From positions 186,001 to 250,000 of the forward strand of contig NZ_WEZF01000008.1 in the NCBI RefSeq assembly GCF_009177065.1: a stretch of 64,000 bases of DNA, given 5' to 3'. The notes under the pieces were generated by a model that was not told where the DNA came from, did not search any database, and saw only the letters and a list, made by a program, of their open reading frames with translations. The stretch comes from Tautonia marina. GTDB taxonomy: Bacteria > Planctomycetota > Planctomycetia > Isosphaerales > Isosphaeraceae. The position numbers were made by a program, and so were the translations under genes. Below are positions 15,273 to 23,987 of the stretch, in pieces (within the stretch, counting starts at the first letter, position 1; each line of letters opens with the position of its first letter).

Positions 15273-17294
15273 ATGCAGACGCTCTTGATCGCCCTGGGTG
15301 CGGGCGTGGCCTTTCTGGTGGCGTATTTCACCTATGGCCGCTGGCTTGGCAGCAAGATCTTCAGGCTCTCGGCCGATTACGTCTGCCCGTCGCACCGTTT
15401 GAGAGACGACGCCGACTACGTGCCGACCTCGAAGCCGGTGGTTTTCGGCCACCACTTCACGTCGATCGCCGGCACGGGGCCGATCGTCGGCCCGGCAATC
15501 GCGGTGATGTGGGGGTGGGTGCCGGCCTTGATCTGGGTCTTGCTCGGCTCGATCTTCATCGGGGCGGTGCACGACTTCGGGGCGCTGGTCGTCTCGATCC
15601 GGAACAATGGGCAGACGGTGGGAGACATTGCCGGCCGCCTGATCAACCGCCGGGCCCGGATCCTGTTCTTGCTCATCCTGTTCATGGCCTTGACGATCGT
15701 GCTGGCGATCTTCGGCCTGGTGATCGCCGCGGTCTTCCGGCAGTTCCCGGCCTCGATCTTCCCATGCCTCGTGCAGATTCCAATTGCCGTGGGAATCGGC
15801 GTCTGGCTGCACCGCAGGGGGGCAAAGCTGGCGGTGCCGTCGCTGGTGGCGCTGGGATTGATGTACCTGGCGGTGATCTTCGGCGACCAGAACACGCCGG
15901 TCGCGGCAATGGCCGGGTTGCCCGAGTGGCTGGCAGGGGGAATTGGCTGGATCGAGGAGACCCTGCACCGTTTCAACACCTCGCTGGCGGCCTGGCCAAT
16001 CATCGTCTGGGTGGCAGTGTTGCTGATTTACTCGTATGTGGCGTCGGTCTTGCCGGTCTGGATCCTGTTGCAGCCGAGGGATTACATCAATTCCTTGCAA
16101 CTGATTAGCGCGTTGGGGTTGATCGTCGTCGGCCTGGCCGTCGCCGCGGTGGCGGGCGGAGCACCGGTCGGCGATCTGGGACGACCCGAGTTGGCCATTG
16201 CCGCTCCTGCGATCGACTTCAACCCGACCGATGCGCCGTTGATGATCCCGTTTCTGTTCGTGACGATCGCCTGCGGCGCGATCAGCGGGTTTCACTGCCT
16301 GGTCAGTAGCGGGACATCGAGCAAGCAGATCAACCGCGAGCCCGACGCGAGGTTCGTCGGCTACGGCGGGATGCTGACCGAAGGATTTCTGGCCACCCTC
16401 GTGATTCTGGCCTGCGTGGCCGGGCTTGGGCTGGGGGTGGCGGGTGAAGGAGGGGCGACCTTGCTCGGCCGAGAGGCCTTCCAGGCGCGGTACGGGTCTT
16501 GGAATGCGTCGCAAGGGTTGGCCTCGACCGTCGCGGCGTTTGTCGATGGTTCGGCCAACTTCCTGAGGGCGATGGGATTGCCGACCGGGGTGTCGGTGGC
16601 CTTGATGGGAGTGCTGGTCGCCTCGTTCGCGGGGACGACGCTCGATACAGCCTGCCGCCTTCAGCGATATGTGGTGCAAGAGCTGGCCGCGGCCTTGTTG
16701 AGCCTCGGGCGGCGAGACGATGAGGAAGCCAGGGCGGGGGACGGTCTGTTCCAGCGGAAGCCGATCGGGCTTTCGGGCAATCCGTTGACCTGGCTGGCGA
16801 ACAAGCACGGCGCGACGATCTTTGCCGTGGTGCTGGCCGGGGCGTTGGCGGCGTTTCCGAAGTCGGGAGACGCCTGGAGCTGGCAATCGGCCGGGCAGGG
16901 GGGTTTGATCCTCTGGCCCCTGTTCGGGGCGACGAACCAGTTGCTCGGGGGATTGTCGTTCCTGGTGATCGCCTTCTACCTGCGGCGGCGAGGCTTGCCG
17001 AACTGGTTCCTGATCGCCCCGCTCGTCTTCATGCTGATCTTGCCGGCCTGGGCGATGCTTTGGCAGATCTTCATCGATGCCCCCGGCCCCGGAGGGAGCT
17101 GGCTGGCGGATCGCCAGTGGATCTTGCTCGGAATCGGGCTGGTGACGATCGTGCTGGAAGGGTGGCTCGTGGTCGAGGCGGCCCTGCTCTGGCCCCGGAT
17201 TCGAGGGGTGATGGAGCAACTGATCGCGCCCGAGCCGATCTCCCTGTCGCGGTCGAACGCGGCTGCGCGGATGGGATCGGCCGTGGGATCGTGA
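15273..17294 (+). CDS. cstA: Carbon starvation protein A, peptide/pyruvate transporter family
   Basis: Inner-membrane protein of 673 residues with more than a dozen hydrophobic segments. The N-terminal block (SRPVVFGHHFTSIAG-like, here SKPVVFGHHFTSIAGTGP) and VHDFGALVVSIRNNGQ are CstA hallmarks. HCLVSSGTSSKQI and ATNQLLGGLSFLV are seen further on. CstA proteins import peptides or pyruvate under carbon limitation. I chose ATG 15273, which gives the expected start LLIALGAGVAFLVAYF; the longer frame from 15168 adds an arginine-rich stretch that does not fit a membrane protein. It is divergent from the Gfo/Idh/MocA gene. Confidence 0.92.
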   Translation: MQTLLIALGAGVAFLVAYFTYGRWLGSKIFRLSADYVCPSHRLRDDADYVPTSKPVVFGHHFTSIAGTGPIVGPAIAVMWGWVPALIWVLLGSIFIGAVHDFGALVVSIRNNGQTVGDIAGRLINRRARILFLLILFMALTIVLAIFGLVIAAVFRQFPASIFPCLVQIPIAVGIGVWLHRRGAKLAVPSLVALGLMYLAVIFGDQNTPVAAMAGLPEWLAGGIGWIEETLHRFNTSLAAWPIIVWVAVLLIYSYVASVLPVWILLQPRDYINSLQLISALGLIVVGLAVAAVAGGAPVGDLGRPELAIAAPAIDFNPTDAPLMIPFLFVTIACGAISGFHCLVSSGTSSKQINREPDARFVGYGGMLTEGFLATLVILACVAGLGLGVAGEGGATLLGREAFQARYGSWNASQGLASTVAAFVDGSANFLRAMGLPTGVSVALMGVLVASFAGTTLDTACRLQRYVVQELAAALLSLGRRDDEEARAGDGLFQRKPIGLSGNPLTWLANKHGATIFAVVLAGALAAFPKSGDAWSWQSAGQGGLILWPLFGATNQLLGGLSFLVIAFYLRRRGLPNWFLIAPLVFMLILPAWAMLWQIFIDAPGPGGSWLADRQWILLGIGLVTIVLEGWLVVEAALLWPRIRGVMEQLIAPEPISLSRSNAAARMGSAVGS

Positions 17295-17302
17295 GGGAGA
17301 AT

Positions 17303-17420
17303 GAGCCACGGATGAAACACGGATCAGGGAGATGGTTCACGTCCGCGTGACGGCGGGACCTCTCCTGATCTGCTTTCTGTCCTCTGTCTTCTGTCTTGAT
17401 CTGTGTTTCATCCGTGGCTC
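17303..17420. repeat. Intergenic inverted repeat, copy 1
   Basis: The left arm (17303-17324) begins GAGCCACGGATGAAACACGG. The right arm (17399-17420) is its reverse complement with one mismatch over 22 bases. Flanking AGGGAGA and TCTCCCT extend the pairing imperfectly. The 74-base loop ends in a pyrimidine-rich stretch with CTTGATCTG. The element fills the gap between the convergent cstA and ion-channel genes. The same arms recur at 54633-54778. Confidence 0.85.
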
Positions 17421-17449
17421 AGATCTCCCTGCGGACCGCTCAGGCCGGA

Positions 17450-18250
17450 TCAGGAGAGTTCGCGTCCGCAGTGCGGGCATGTGCGGCCGCGGAGTTCCTT
17501 GCGTTTTTCGACTTCCTCGATGAAGCCGGAACCGAGGATGGCGGTCGGCAGGGCGAAGAAGCCGATGCCAAGGATCGCGGACAAGGAGGCGAGCAGGCGA
17601 CCGAGCGAGGTCACCGGATGGACGTCTCCGTAGCCGACGGTCGTCAGGGTGACGACAGACCACCACATCGCGGCCGGGATGCTGGAGAAGGCCTCGGGCT
17701 GGGCCTCGTGTTCGGCAAAATACATGAGGCAGGAGGTGATCAGGAGCATCAAGGCGAACACACAGGTCGTGAGAACCAGCTCCTCGCGCTTCGCCCGAAT
17801 CACGTCGCCAAAAAGCCGAAGGGCGGAGATGTAGCGGGCGAGCTTGGCGGCGCGGAAGATCCGCAAGAGTCGCAAGGCCCGGACGAATCGCAGGTCGAAG
17901 CCCAGCATGGGCAGATATGCCGGCAGCACGGCCATCAGGTCGATCAGGGCCATCGGCGTGACCATGAACCGCAGTCGGCCCCAGATCGGCCGGGCGAAGC
18001 GCGGGTCGGCCGGGGCCGACCAGACGCGCAGCAGGTACTCGGCCGAGAAAACCGCCACCGAGAACCACTCGAAGGCGTTGAGGGCGGGCCCGATCCGGCG
18101 ATTGATGGAGGCGACCGAATCCACGATCACGGCCAGGATGTTCAGGACGATCAGGGCCAGCAAACCAATGTCGAAGCCACGACTGAGGCGATCGCCCGGC
18201 CTGGCGACGTCAAGGATGGCCCAGAGACGATCTCGAATGGGGTGACTCAT
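17450..18250 (-). CDS. Voltage-gated-type potassium channel
   Basis: Six-transmembrane ion channel of 266 residues. S4 carries Arg at every third position (121, 124, 127, 130, 133), the voltage-sensor pattern, and the selectivity filter is TVGYGD at 204-209 between S5 and S6. The C-terminus has a short charged helix and ends in CPHCG (Cys258, Cys261), which resembles half of a zinc site and could bring subunits of the tetramer together. It is predicted to conduct K+ in the inner membrane. No cyclic-nucleotide or RCK domain is present. It is transcribed alone and converges on cstA across an inverted repeat. Confidence 0.88.
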   Translation of the reverse strand: MSHPIRDRLWAILDVARPGDRLSRGFDIGLLALIVLNILAVIVDSVASINRRIGPALNAFEWFSVAVFSAEYLLRVWSAPADPRFARPIWGRLRFMVTPMALIDLMAVLPAYLPMLGFDLRFVRALRLLRIFRAAKLARYISALRLFGDVIRAKREELVLTTCVFALMLLITSCLMYFAEHEAQPEAFSSIPAAMWWSVVTLTTVGYGDVHPVTSLGRLLASLSAILGIGFFALPTAILGSGFIEEVEKRKELRGRTCPHCGRELS

Positions 18251-18458
18251 CAGATCAAGAGGACGAATCGCCGGGGATGACGAGGGGGAACCAAAGCGAA
18301 ACCGGGGCGCGGCGTTGCGTCTCGGCGGATTGCGGGAAGGGCCATTGTAACCGGATCGAGGCCGGAGATTCTCGACGGTTGCGAATCGGCATCGTCCGAA
18401 GGCGATCGGGAGGGAAGGCGGGCGGGCTCGTCAGCCCCTGGCAGGTTGGGGAGGGATC

Positions 18459-18467
18459 TGCTATAGA
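18459..18467 (+). promoter_or_regulatory. Candidate extended -10 element
   Basis: TGCTATAGA reads as an extended -10 (TGnTATAAT with one difference) about 57 bases ahead of the NSS transporter start. No convincing -35 box is visible. Confidence 0.3.
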
Positions 18468-18523
18468 GTCCGATCTGGTCAGGGATTGCATGGAGCAGGC
18501 ACGGGTTGGCCGAAGGGGGATGC

Positions 18524-20194
18524 ATGGGAAAACATGAGCGTTGGGCCTCTCGGATCGGCCTGGTGCTGGCGATGGCCGGCAACGCCGTGGGGCTCGGAAA
18601 CTTCTTGCGATTTCCGGCCCAGGCCGCCCAGAACGGCGGCGGGGCGTTCATGATTCCGTACCTCGTGGCCCTGCTCGTCATGGGGATTCCGTTGATGTGG
18701 ATTGAGTGGACGATGGGCCGGTACGGCGGGAGCCTCGGCCACCACTCGACGCCGGGCATCTTTCAGTCGATGGGCAAGAGCCGGGCCTGGAAGTACCTGG
18801 GGGTGCTCGGCCTGCTGACGTGCCTCGGGATCGCGTCGTATTACCTGTATATCGAGTCGTGGTGCCTCTCGTACGCGATCTACTCGTTGCTGGGAGGCTT
18901 CGGGGCCGATGAGCCGGCGAGCTTCTTCGGCCGGATCACCGGGCAGAGCGACAACCAGCTTTTTGCGTTCAGCATCCCTGGCCTGGTGATGTTCGCCATT
19001 TGCATCGGCATCAATATCTTCATCCTCTCGCGAGGGGTGTCGGGCGGGATCGAGGTGGTGGCCAAGGTGGCGATGCCCCTCTTGCTCCTGTTTGGCGTCG
19101 TGCTGGCCGTACGAGGGTTGATGAGCGACCCGCTGGCCGACGAGGCCGTAAAGGAGAGCCCCTGGGTCGGCCTGAACTACATCTGGAGCGTGCCCGACTT
19201 CACGCAGATCGCCAACCCGGCGGTCTGGCTGGCGGCGGCGGGGCAGATCTTCTTCACCCTGTCGATCGGCATGGGATCGATCCATTGCTATGCGTCGTAC
19301 CTGCGCAAGAAGGACGACGTGGCCCTGACCGGCGCAACAACCGCCTGGACAAACCAGATGTGCGAGGTGGTGATCGGAAGCGCTTTGCTCCTGCCGATCG
19401 CCGTCAGCTACCTCGGTCTGCAGGGGGTCAAGGATAGCGTGGCCGGGGGCTCGGGCTTCGGCCTGGCCTTCTTCACCTTGCCGACCTTGTTCAACAACTG
19501 GGGACCGCAATTCGCGCCGCTGGCCGGGTTCCTCTGGTTCGGGCTGCTGTTCCTGGCGGCGATTACCAGTTCGCTGGCGATGGGACAGCCGGTGATGGCC
19601 TTCCTGGAAGACGAGTTCAAGCTGAGCCGGGTCAAGGCGTCGTGGGCCTTGATGGGGATGCTGCTCTTCCTGGCCGTGCCGGTGGCGATGATCCACGAGC
19701 AGGGGGTCTTCAGCGACTTCGACTTCTGGGTCGGCACGTTCGCCCTGGTCGTCTTCGCCCTGATGGAGGTGATCCTCTTCGCCTGGGCCTTCGGCATCGA
19801 CAAAGGGTGGGAGGAGCTGACCCGAGGGGCCGAGCTGAAGGTGCCGCGGGCCTTCTTCTACATCATGAAATATGTGACGCCGACGTTCATCATCGTCATC
19901 CTGCTGGCGGCGATCTTCAAGCCGAGCGTCGGCTGGGACGGCTTCTTCGGGTCGATCGGCTCGGGCCAGGGGGTGCCGACCTGGGAATGGGCCGGTGACA
20001 GTGTGATCGGCAAGATCCTGCACAAGGATCTGGTCACTCCCGAGGACGCCTCGCCCGAGGTCGTCACCTACTACGAGAACCTGCGGACGGTTCGCACGTA
20101 CGACCGGATCGGCCTGCTGGCCATCTTCGCCTTATTCTCGATCCTGGTGGCGATCGCCTGGCGTCGCAAGGGCAAAGGGGGAACCCCGTCATGA
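18524..20194 (+). CDS. Sodium-dependent transporter of the NSS/SNF family
   Basis: LeuT-fold Na+-coupled amino-acid symporter of 556 residues with about 12 membrane segments. The N-terminal signature GNAVGLGNFLRFP with NGGGAFMIPY is the unwound TM1/TM2 region that binds Na+ and substrate. The central IFFTLSIGMGSIHCYASY fits TM6. ATG 18524 is chosen because AAGGGGGA lies just ahead; the TTG at 18506 is less likely. Its stop overlaps the next start in ATGA, so translation is coupled to a small membrane protein as in MetP/MetS methionine-alanine importers. The substrate is therefore probably a neutral amino acid, by inference. Confidence 0.92.
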   Translation: MGKHERWASRIGLVLAMAGNAVGLGNFLRFPAQAAQNGGGAFMIPYLVALLVMGIPLMWIEWTMGRYGGSLGHHSTPGIFQSMGKSRAWKYLGVLGLLTCLGIASYYLYIESWCLSYAIYSLLGGFGADEPASFFGRITGQSDNQLFAFSIPGLVMFAICIGINIFILSRGVSGGIEVVAKVAMPLLLLFGVVLAVRGLMSDPLADEAVKESPWVGLNYIWSVPDFTQIANPAVWLAAAGQIFFTLSIGMGSIHCYASYLRKKDDVALTGATTAWTNQMCEVVIGSALLLPIAVSYLGLQGVKDSVAGGSGFGLAFFTLPTLFNNWGPQFAPLAGFLWFGLLFLAAITSSLAMGQPVMAFLEDEFKLSRVKASWALMGMLLFLAVPVAMIHEQGVFSDFDFWVGTFALVVFALMEVILFAWAFGIDKGWEELTRGAELKVPRAFFYIMKYVTPTFIIVILLAAIFKPSVGWDGFFGSIGSGQGVPTWEWAGDSVIGKILHKDLVTPEDASPEVVTYYENLRTVRTYDRIGLLAIFALFSILVAIAWRRKGKGGTPS

Positions 20195-20370
20195 ACACCA
20201 CCGGCATGACCCCATCGGCCTGGATCTTCATGGGGATCGTCTGGACGGTCGTCCTGGGCATGACCGCCTACTGCTTCGCCAAGCTGTTGACCTCGAAGCA
20301 GTTCACCGAGCCCGACCACGACCCCGACCACACGCCGACGTTCAAGCCCGAGGAGGAGAACGACGGCTGA
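20191..20370 (+). CDS. Small single-span membrane protein, MetS-like transporter subunit
   Basis: A 59-residue protein. It begins MNTTGMTPSAWIFMGIVW and has one hydrophobic helix (about residues 9-32), followed by a hydrophilic tail rich in Asp, His, Pro and Glu (FTEPDHDPDHTPTF). Its ATG overlaps the TGA of the NSS transporter (ATGA), and a strong terminator follows 36 bases later, so it completes a two-gene unit. Position, size and topology match the small MetS subunit of bacterial NSS methionine/alanine importers, which is needed for activity of the large subunit. Function is inferred from context; sequence identity to MetS was not tested. Confidence 0.72.
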   Translation: MNTTGMTPSAWIFMGIVWTVVLGMTAYCFAKLLTSKQFTEPDHDPDHTPTFKPEEENDG

Positions 20371-20406
20371 TCCGGAGGGATCGGATCGCAGGGAATCAAA
20401 CGCAAT

Positions 20407-20442
20407 CGGCCCCGATCACCGGCGAATCGGTGATCGGGGCCG
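20407..20442. terminator. Strong bidirectional hairpin terminator
   Basis: A perfect 15-base-pair stem (20407-20421 with 20428-20442; arm CGGCCCCGATCACCG) closes a 6-base loop and is followed by TGTTCGTT. It separates the convergent NSS and AGCS transporter genes and should stop transcription from both sides. Confidence 0.78.
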
Positions 20443-20464
20443 TGTTCGTTGAAGAACGACGAGC

Positions 20465-22216
20465 TTACTGCACGTCTCGGCCTTCGACCACGTCGGTGAT
20501 CGAGGGCGCGGCGTGGGGAGGGTCCATCTCGCCGGCCTTGAAGCGGCGGAAGTAGTCGTGATAGGCGTTCATGGCCTGGCGGCCGAAGATGAGCATGATC
20601 GGGATGTTCGCCCAGAGCATCACGCCGGTGCCGAAGCTGGAAATGGTGTCGAGGGCCACGTCGGTTGTGATGAAGCCGGGCACGCAGGCGGCGACGATCA
20701 ACAGGCAGTAGACAAACTTGTACGGCAGGACGCTGCGGGAGCCAAGCAGGTAGATCATTCCTTGCTCGCCGTAGTAGCTCCACGAGATCATCGTCGAGAT
20801 GGCGAAGAGCCACGAAGCGATCGTCACCAGCCACTTGCCCAGCCCCGGTTGGACCCGGTTAAAGGCGTGGCTCGTCAGAGCCGCGCCGGGGTAGTCGCGG
20901 TAGACGCCAAAGCCCCCTTCGGACAGCGGTTCAATCCGGGGTTCGACCAGGCTGACGATGTCGGACCAGGAGACGACGTGGCGGTTCTGCTCGGCATCGA
21001 ACGTGACGTTCCCCATCACCCGGCGCGAGGTACCGCCGGTCAGGCGGTTCTCGTCGGCCTGGACGACGAGGAAGACCATGTCGGTGCCGGTCTGCCAGCC
21101 GTCTCGGCTTGATTCGGGCAACGGCCCGGTCTCGACGCGCCACTGATCCAGTTGCTCGCCCTGGACGATGCGGGGGGCCTCGTCAAAGGTCGCGTTCGGC
21201 TCACGATTCCAGGCGCCGGTGAGCAGAAGGACCAGGGCGGTGAGGGTGCAGACGACAATCGTGTCGATAAACGGTTCGAGCCCCGCGACCACCCCTTCGC
21301 GGACCGGCTCGTCGGTCTTGGCGGCCGAGTGGGCGATGGGAGAGGACCCCTGGCCGGCCTCGCTAGAGAACAAGGCCCGCTTCATCCCCCAGACCAGGGC
21401 ATAGCCGAACGTCCCTCCCACAAACGCCCCCTGCGCCTCCAGGGGGTTGAAGGCCGTGCGGACGATCAGGGCGAGCATTGCGGGGACCTCGGTGATGTTC
21501 ACCGCGATCACATAAAAGGCCGCCAGCAGATAGATACCGCACATGAAGGGGACCAATCGGCCGGCGACCGCGCCAATCCGCTTGATGCCGCCGATAATGA
21601 CCACGCCGACGATCAGGGCCATGACGATTCCGCTGAGAATTTGCGGGACGCCGAAATCCTTCTCGGTCACGATGCCGACATTCCAGGCCTGGAACATGTT
21701 GCCGCCGGTGATGGTCGAGATGAGCAAGGTGATGCAGAAAATCCCACCGATGACCGATCCGACCGGGGCCAGCTTCGGACCCATCGCCGAGAACCCCTGC
21801 TTGACCACCCACATCGGCCCGCCATGCGGGTTCTCGGGGTCGTCGGTATTGCGGTAGAGCATCGACAGGGTCACTTCGGTCGTCTTCAGGGCCATGCCAA
21901 CCAGGCCGACCATCCACATCCAGAAGACCGCCCCCGGCCCCCCGAGCGCGATGGCCAGGGCGACCCCGGCAATGTTCCCCAGACCGACCGTCGCCGAAAG
22001 CGCGGCCGAAAGTGCCTGAAAGTGATTAATTGCCCCGGGATCACCCTTGTCGTCGTACTTACCAAGAATCACCGGGGTGCCGTGCGTCAACGCGCGGACC
22101 TGCGACACTCCGCTCCAGATCGTAAACAGCACTCCCACCGCGAGCAAAAAGAACAGGACGTATTCATGCCAAATAACATCATTCAGGGCATTCAACGTGT
22201 CCAGCAGGGGTTCCAT
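20465..22216 (-). CDS. AGCS-family sodium:alanine/glycine symporter with an inserted domain
   Basis: Na+-coupled symporter of 583 residues. Family signatures are SALSATVGLGNIAGVA and GGPGAVFWMW near residues 75-105, NPHGGPMWVVKQGF and GMKRALFSSEAGQGSSPIAH at about 277-297. The usual length is near 450-480. The excess is a hydrophilic block of about 100 residues (roughly 337-440) placed after the helix VVCTLTALVLLLTGAW, predicted to face the periplasm. I chose ATG 22216 with AGGTGG about 9 bases upstream; a GTG four codons earlier is possible. It is convergent with the NSS transporter, so two Na+/amino-acid symporters share a terminator. Confidence 0.9.
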   Translation of the reverse strand: MEPLLDTLNALNDVIWHEYVLFFLLAVGVLFTIWSGVSQVRALTHGTPVILGKYDDKGDPGAINHFQALSAALSATVGLGNIAGVALAIALGGPGAVFWMWMVGLVGMALKTTEVTLSMLYRNTDDPENPHGGPMWVVKQGFSAMGPKLAPVGSVIGGIFCITLLISTITGGNMFQAWNVGIVTEKDFGVPQILSGIVMALIVGVVIIGGIKRIGAVAGRLVPFMCGIYLLAAFYVIAVNITEVPAMLALIVRTAFNPLEAQGAFVGGTFGYALVWGMKRALFSSEAGQGSSPIAHSAAKTDEPVREGVVAGLEPFIDTIVVCTLTALVLLLTGAWNREPNATFDEAPRIVQGEQLDQWRVETGPLPESSRDGWQTGTDMVFLVVQADENRLTGGTSRRVMGNVTFDAEQNRHVVSWSDIVSLVEPRIEPLSEGGFGVYRDYPGAALTSHAFNRVQPGLGKWLVTIASWLFAISTMISWSYYGEQGMIYLLGSRSVLPYKFVYCLLIVAACVPGFITTDVALDTISSFGTGVMLWANIPIMLIFGRQAMNAYHDYFRRFKAGEMDPPHAAPSITDVVEGRDVQ

Positions 22217-22436
22217 CGTGAATTCCACCTCTCGGAGTGGCCCGGTCGAAGATGCGGGCGTTCGACGTGCGAGTGATCAGACCGGGGCAATCCGGCCCGA
22301 GGACAGGAAGGAAAGGAGAATGCCGGGAGAGGGGCAGCAACGTCTTGAGGATGGGAAGGACGATCCCGGCGCGATGCTCCACCCTTATGGATTGGGAGCA
22401 GCGCGCCGGGGTTCTGGCAATCGTCGCCAGGTGGAA

Positions 22437-23072
22437 TCAGGGCAGTTCCATGACCTCAATCTTGCGCAGCGAGACGACGCTGCCGGGGTCGTGCCCCTGG
22501 AAGGCGAAGTGCCCTTGTGTGTACTGACGGTCGTAGTCGAGCAGTTCGTACAGGACCTTATCGTTGACCTTCACGGTGATCGACGTCACGACCTTGCCGC
22601 GGTATTCCTTGTCGACCACCTCGACTTCCTGGGTGAACCAGGTGTCGGGCGGCACGAGTTCCTCGTAGACGTGAACACGAGTGTAGATCGATCCGGTCTT
22701 GATCGGGTCGCCGTGGGTGCTGTTAATCTGGGCTTCGTAGCCGCCGGAGAAGGTCGGGCCTTTTTCCGATCGGAAGTACATGCCCGAGTTGCCGCCGTCG
22801 TTAATCTTGATCTCGGCGCGGAAGCGGAAGTTGGTGTAATCCCCCTTGGGGCTAAAGAGCATCGACGGATCGCCCCGGCCGACGAGAAGGCCATCCTCGA
22901 CCGTCCAGCTGCAATCGCCGTCGGGACGAAGCTTGATCATCTCCCAACCGCTGAGGGTTTCTCCATCGAACAGCGAGGTCCACTCCTCGGCCTTCGGCTC
23001 GGCCGCGCAGGCCACCAGGGGAACAAGCAGGGCGAGCGTTGCCGCCGCGCAGCAGGTGCGAAGCATGGTCAT
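22437..23072 (-). CDS. Secreted DUF1080 (3-keto-disaccharide hydrolase-like) protein
   Basis: Protein of 211 residues with a signal peptide (about 1-23, ending LVACAAEP), followed by a concanavalin-like jelly-roll domain. Typical DUF1080 motifs are WTSLFDGETLSGWEM near residue 30, WTVEDGLLVGRGD, and the C-terminal GHFAFQGHDPGSVVSLRKIEV. Members bind or hydrolyse sugars and are abundant in planctomycetes; some act on 3-keto-disaccharides. The Cys near the cleavage site could make it a lipoprotein, but the lipobox is not clean. ATG 23072 has GAGGT ahead; the longer frame has no support. Confidence 0.85.
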   Translation of the reverse strand: MTMLRTCCAAATLALLVPLVACAAEPKAEEWTSLFDGETLSGWEMIKLRPDGDCSWTVEDGLLVGRGDPSMLFSPKGDYTNFRFRAEIKINDGGNSGMYFRSEKGPTFSGGYEAQINSTHGDPIKTGSIYTRVHVYEELVPPDTWFTQEVEVVDKEYRGKVVTSITVKVNDKVLYELLDYDRQYTQGHFAFQGHDPGSVVSLRKIEVMELP

Positions 23073-23275
23073 CGTACCTCGATTGTCAGCGTCCAAAGAG
23101 GGGAGAGAACACGAGCCTTGGCCGGCCTTGGTCCGATCCGATTCGATCCGGCTGAGGACCACTCCGGCAAGAATGCCGGATCTTACGTCACCCGAAGGCC
23201 CGACGCCAGCACCGCCCGCCGTGCAGAGCCCCCTGAGATCGACCCGCTCCCCCTCGCCGCTGAGGACCACCGCTC

Positions 23276-23956
23276 ATGACCGCTGCCGAGGCCATCCAAC
23301 GCCGCCAATCCTTCGTCCGGTTCGACCCCGATCGCCTCGTGCCCGACACGGTGCTGGCACGCTTGCTCCACCTGGCAAGCCGGGCCCACTCACCGCACCA
23401 TCTCCAGCCCTGGCGGTTCCTCGTCCTCCGCGATCGGAACAACCGCAATCGGCTCCACCGCGCCGCGTTTCATCATCCCCGGTTGTTTGAGGCTCCGGTG
23501 GCGATTCTCGTCCTCGGCTACCACCACCCGCACCAAAGCCACTGGGAGGCAATCCGAGAGCAGTTGGCCGCGGCTGCGCCGCTCTCCGCCGAGGATCTTG
23601 GCCGGATGAACGCTGAGGTCCGCCGCGACCTCGCCGCCGAGCCCGATCTCGGCGTCTGGGCCTGTCGGCACGCCCAGGCCGCCGCGACCACCCTGATGAT
23701 CGCCGCGCCGGAACTCGGCCTCGCCACCGCGCCGATCGACCGCTTCGACGCTACGTTGATCGGCCAAACGTTCGGGATTCCCAACGATCACACCCTCTGC
23801 GCCGTCATCGCCCTGGGCTATCCGATCGACGATCCTCCCACGCCGCCGTGCCTTCCGCTGGCCGAGCTTTGCTTTCAGGAGCACTTCGGCCAGCCCTGGA
23901 CGCTGGGGGAAGGAGACGATCCCGCTCCTCCCGAGGGGCGGTCTTCGTCCGATTGA
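23276..23956 (+). CDS. Nitroreductase-family flavoprotein
   Basis: Protein of 226 residues with the FMN-binding nitroreductase fold. RRQSFVRFDPDRLVPD near the start matches the RRSxRxF motif that binds the FMN phosphate, SPHHLQPWRFLVLRD gives the SxxNxQPWxF motif with His in place of Asn, and the C-terminal VIALGYPIDD is the usual GYP segment. Members reduce nitro groups, quinones or enals with NAD(P)H. The physiological substrate is unknown. It starts 203 bases from the divergent DUF1080 gene and is followed 31 bases later by the SGNH hydrolase on the same strand. Confidence 0.85.
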   Translation: MTAAEAIQRRQSFVRFDPDRLVPDTVLARLLHLASRAHSPHHLQPWRFLVLRDRNNRNRLHRAAFHHPRLFEAPVAILVLGYHHPHQSHWEAIREQLAAAAPLSAEDLGRMNAEVRRDLAAEPDLGVWACRHAQAAATTLMIAAPELGLATAPIDRFDATLIGQTFGIPNDHTLCAVIALGYPIDDPPTPPCLPLAELCFQEHFGQPWTLGEGDDPAPPEGRSSSD

Positions 23957-23987
23957 CGCCTTCCCGATCTCGTTCTACGATCACGCG

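Noticed and set aside
15219-17309. A 696-codon minus-strand frame opposite cstA
   Set aside because: Its translation is Arg/Gln/Asp/His-rich and without motif, while the plus strand encodes a textbook CstA membrane protein.
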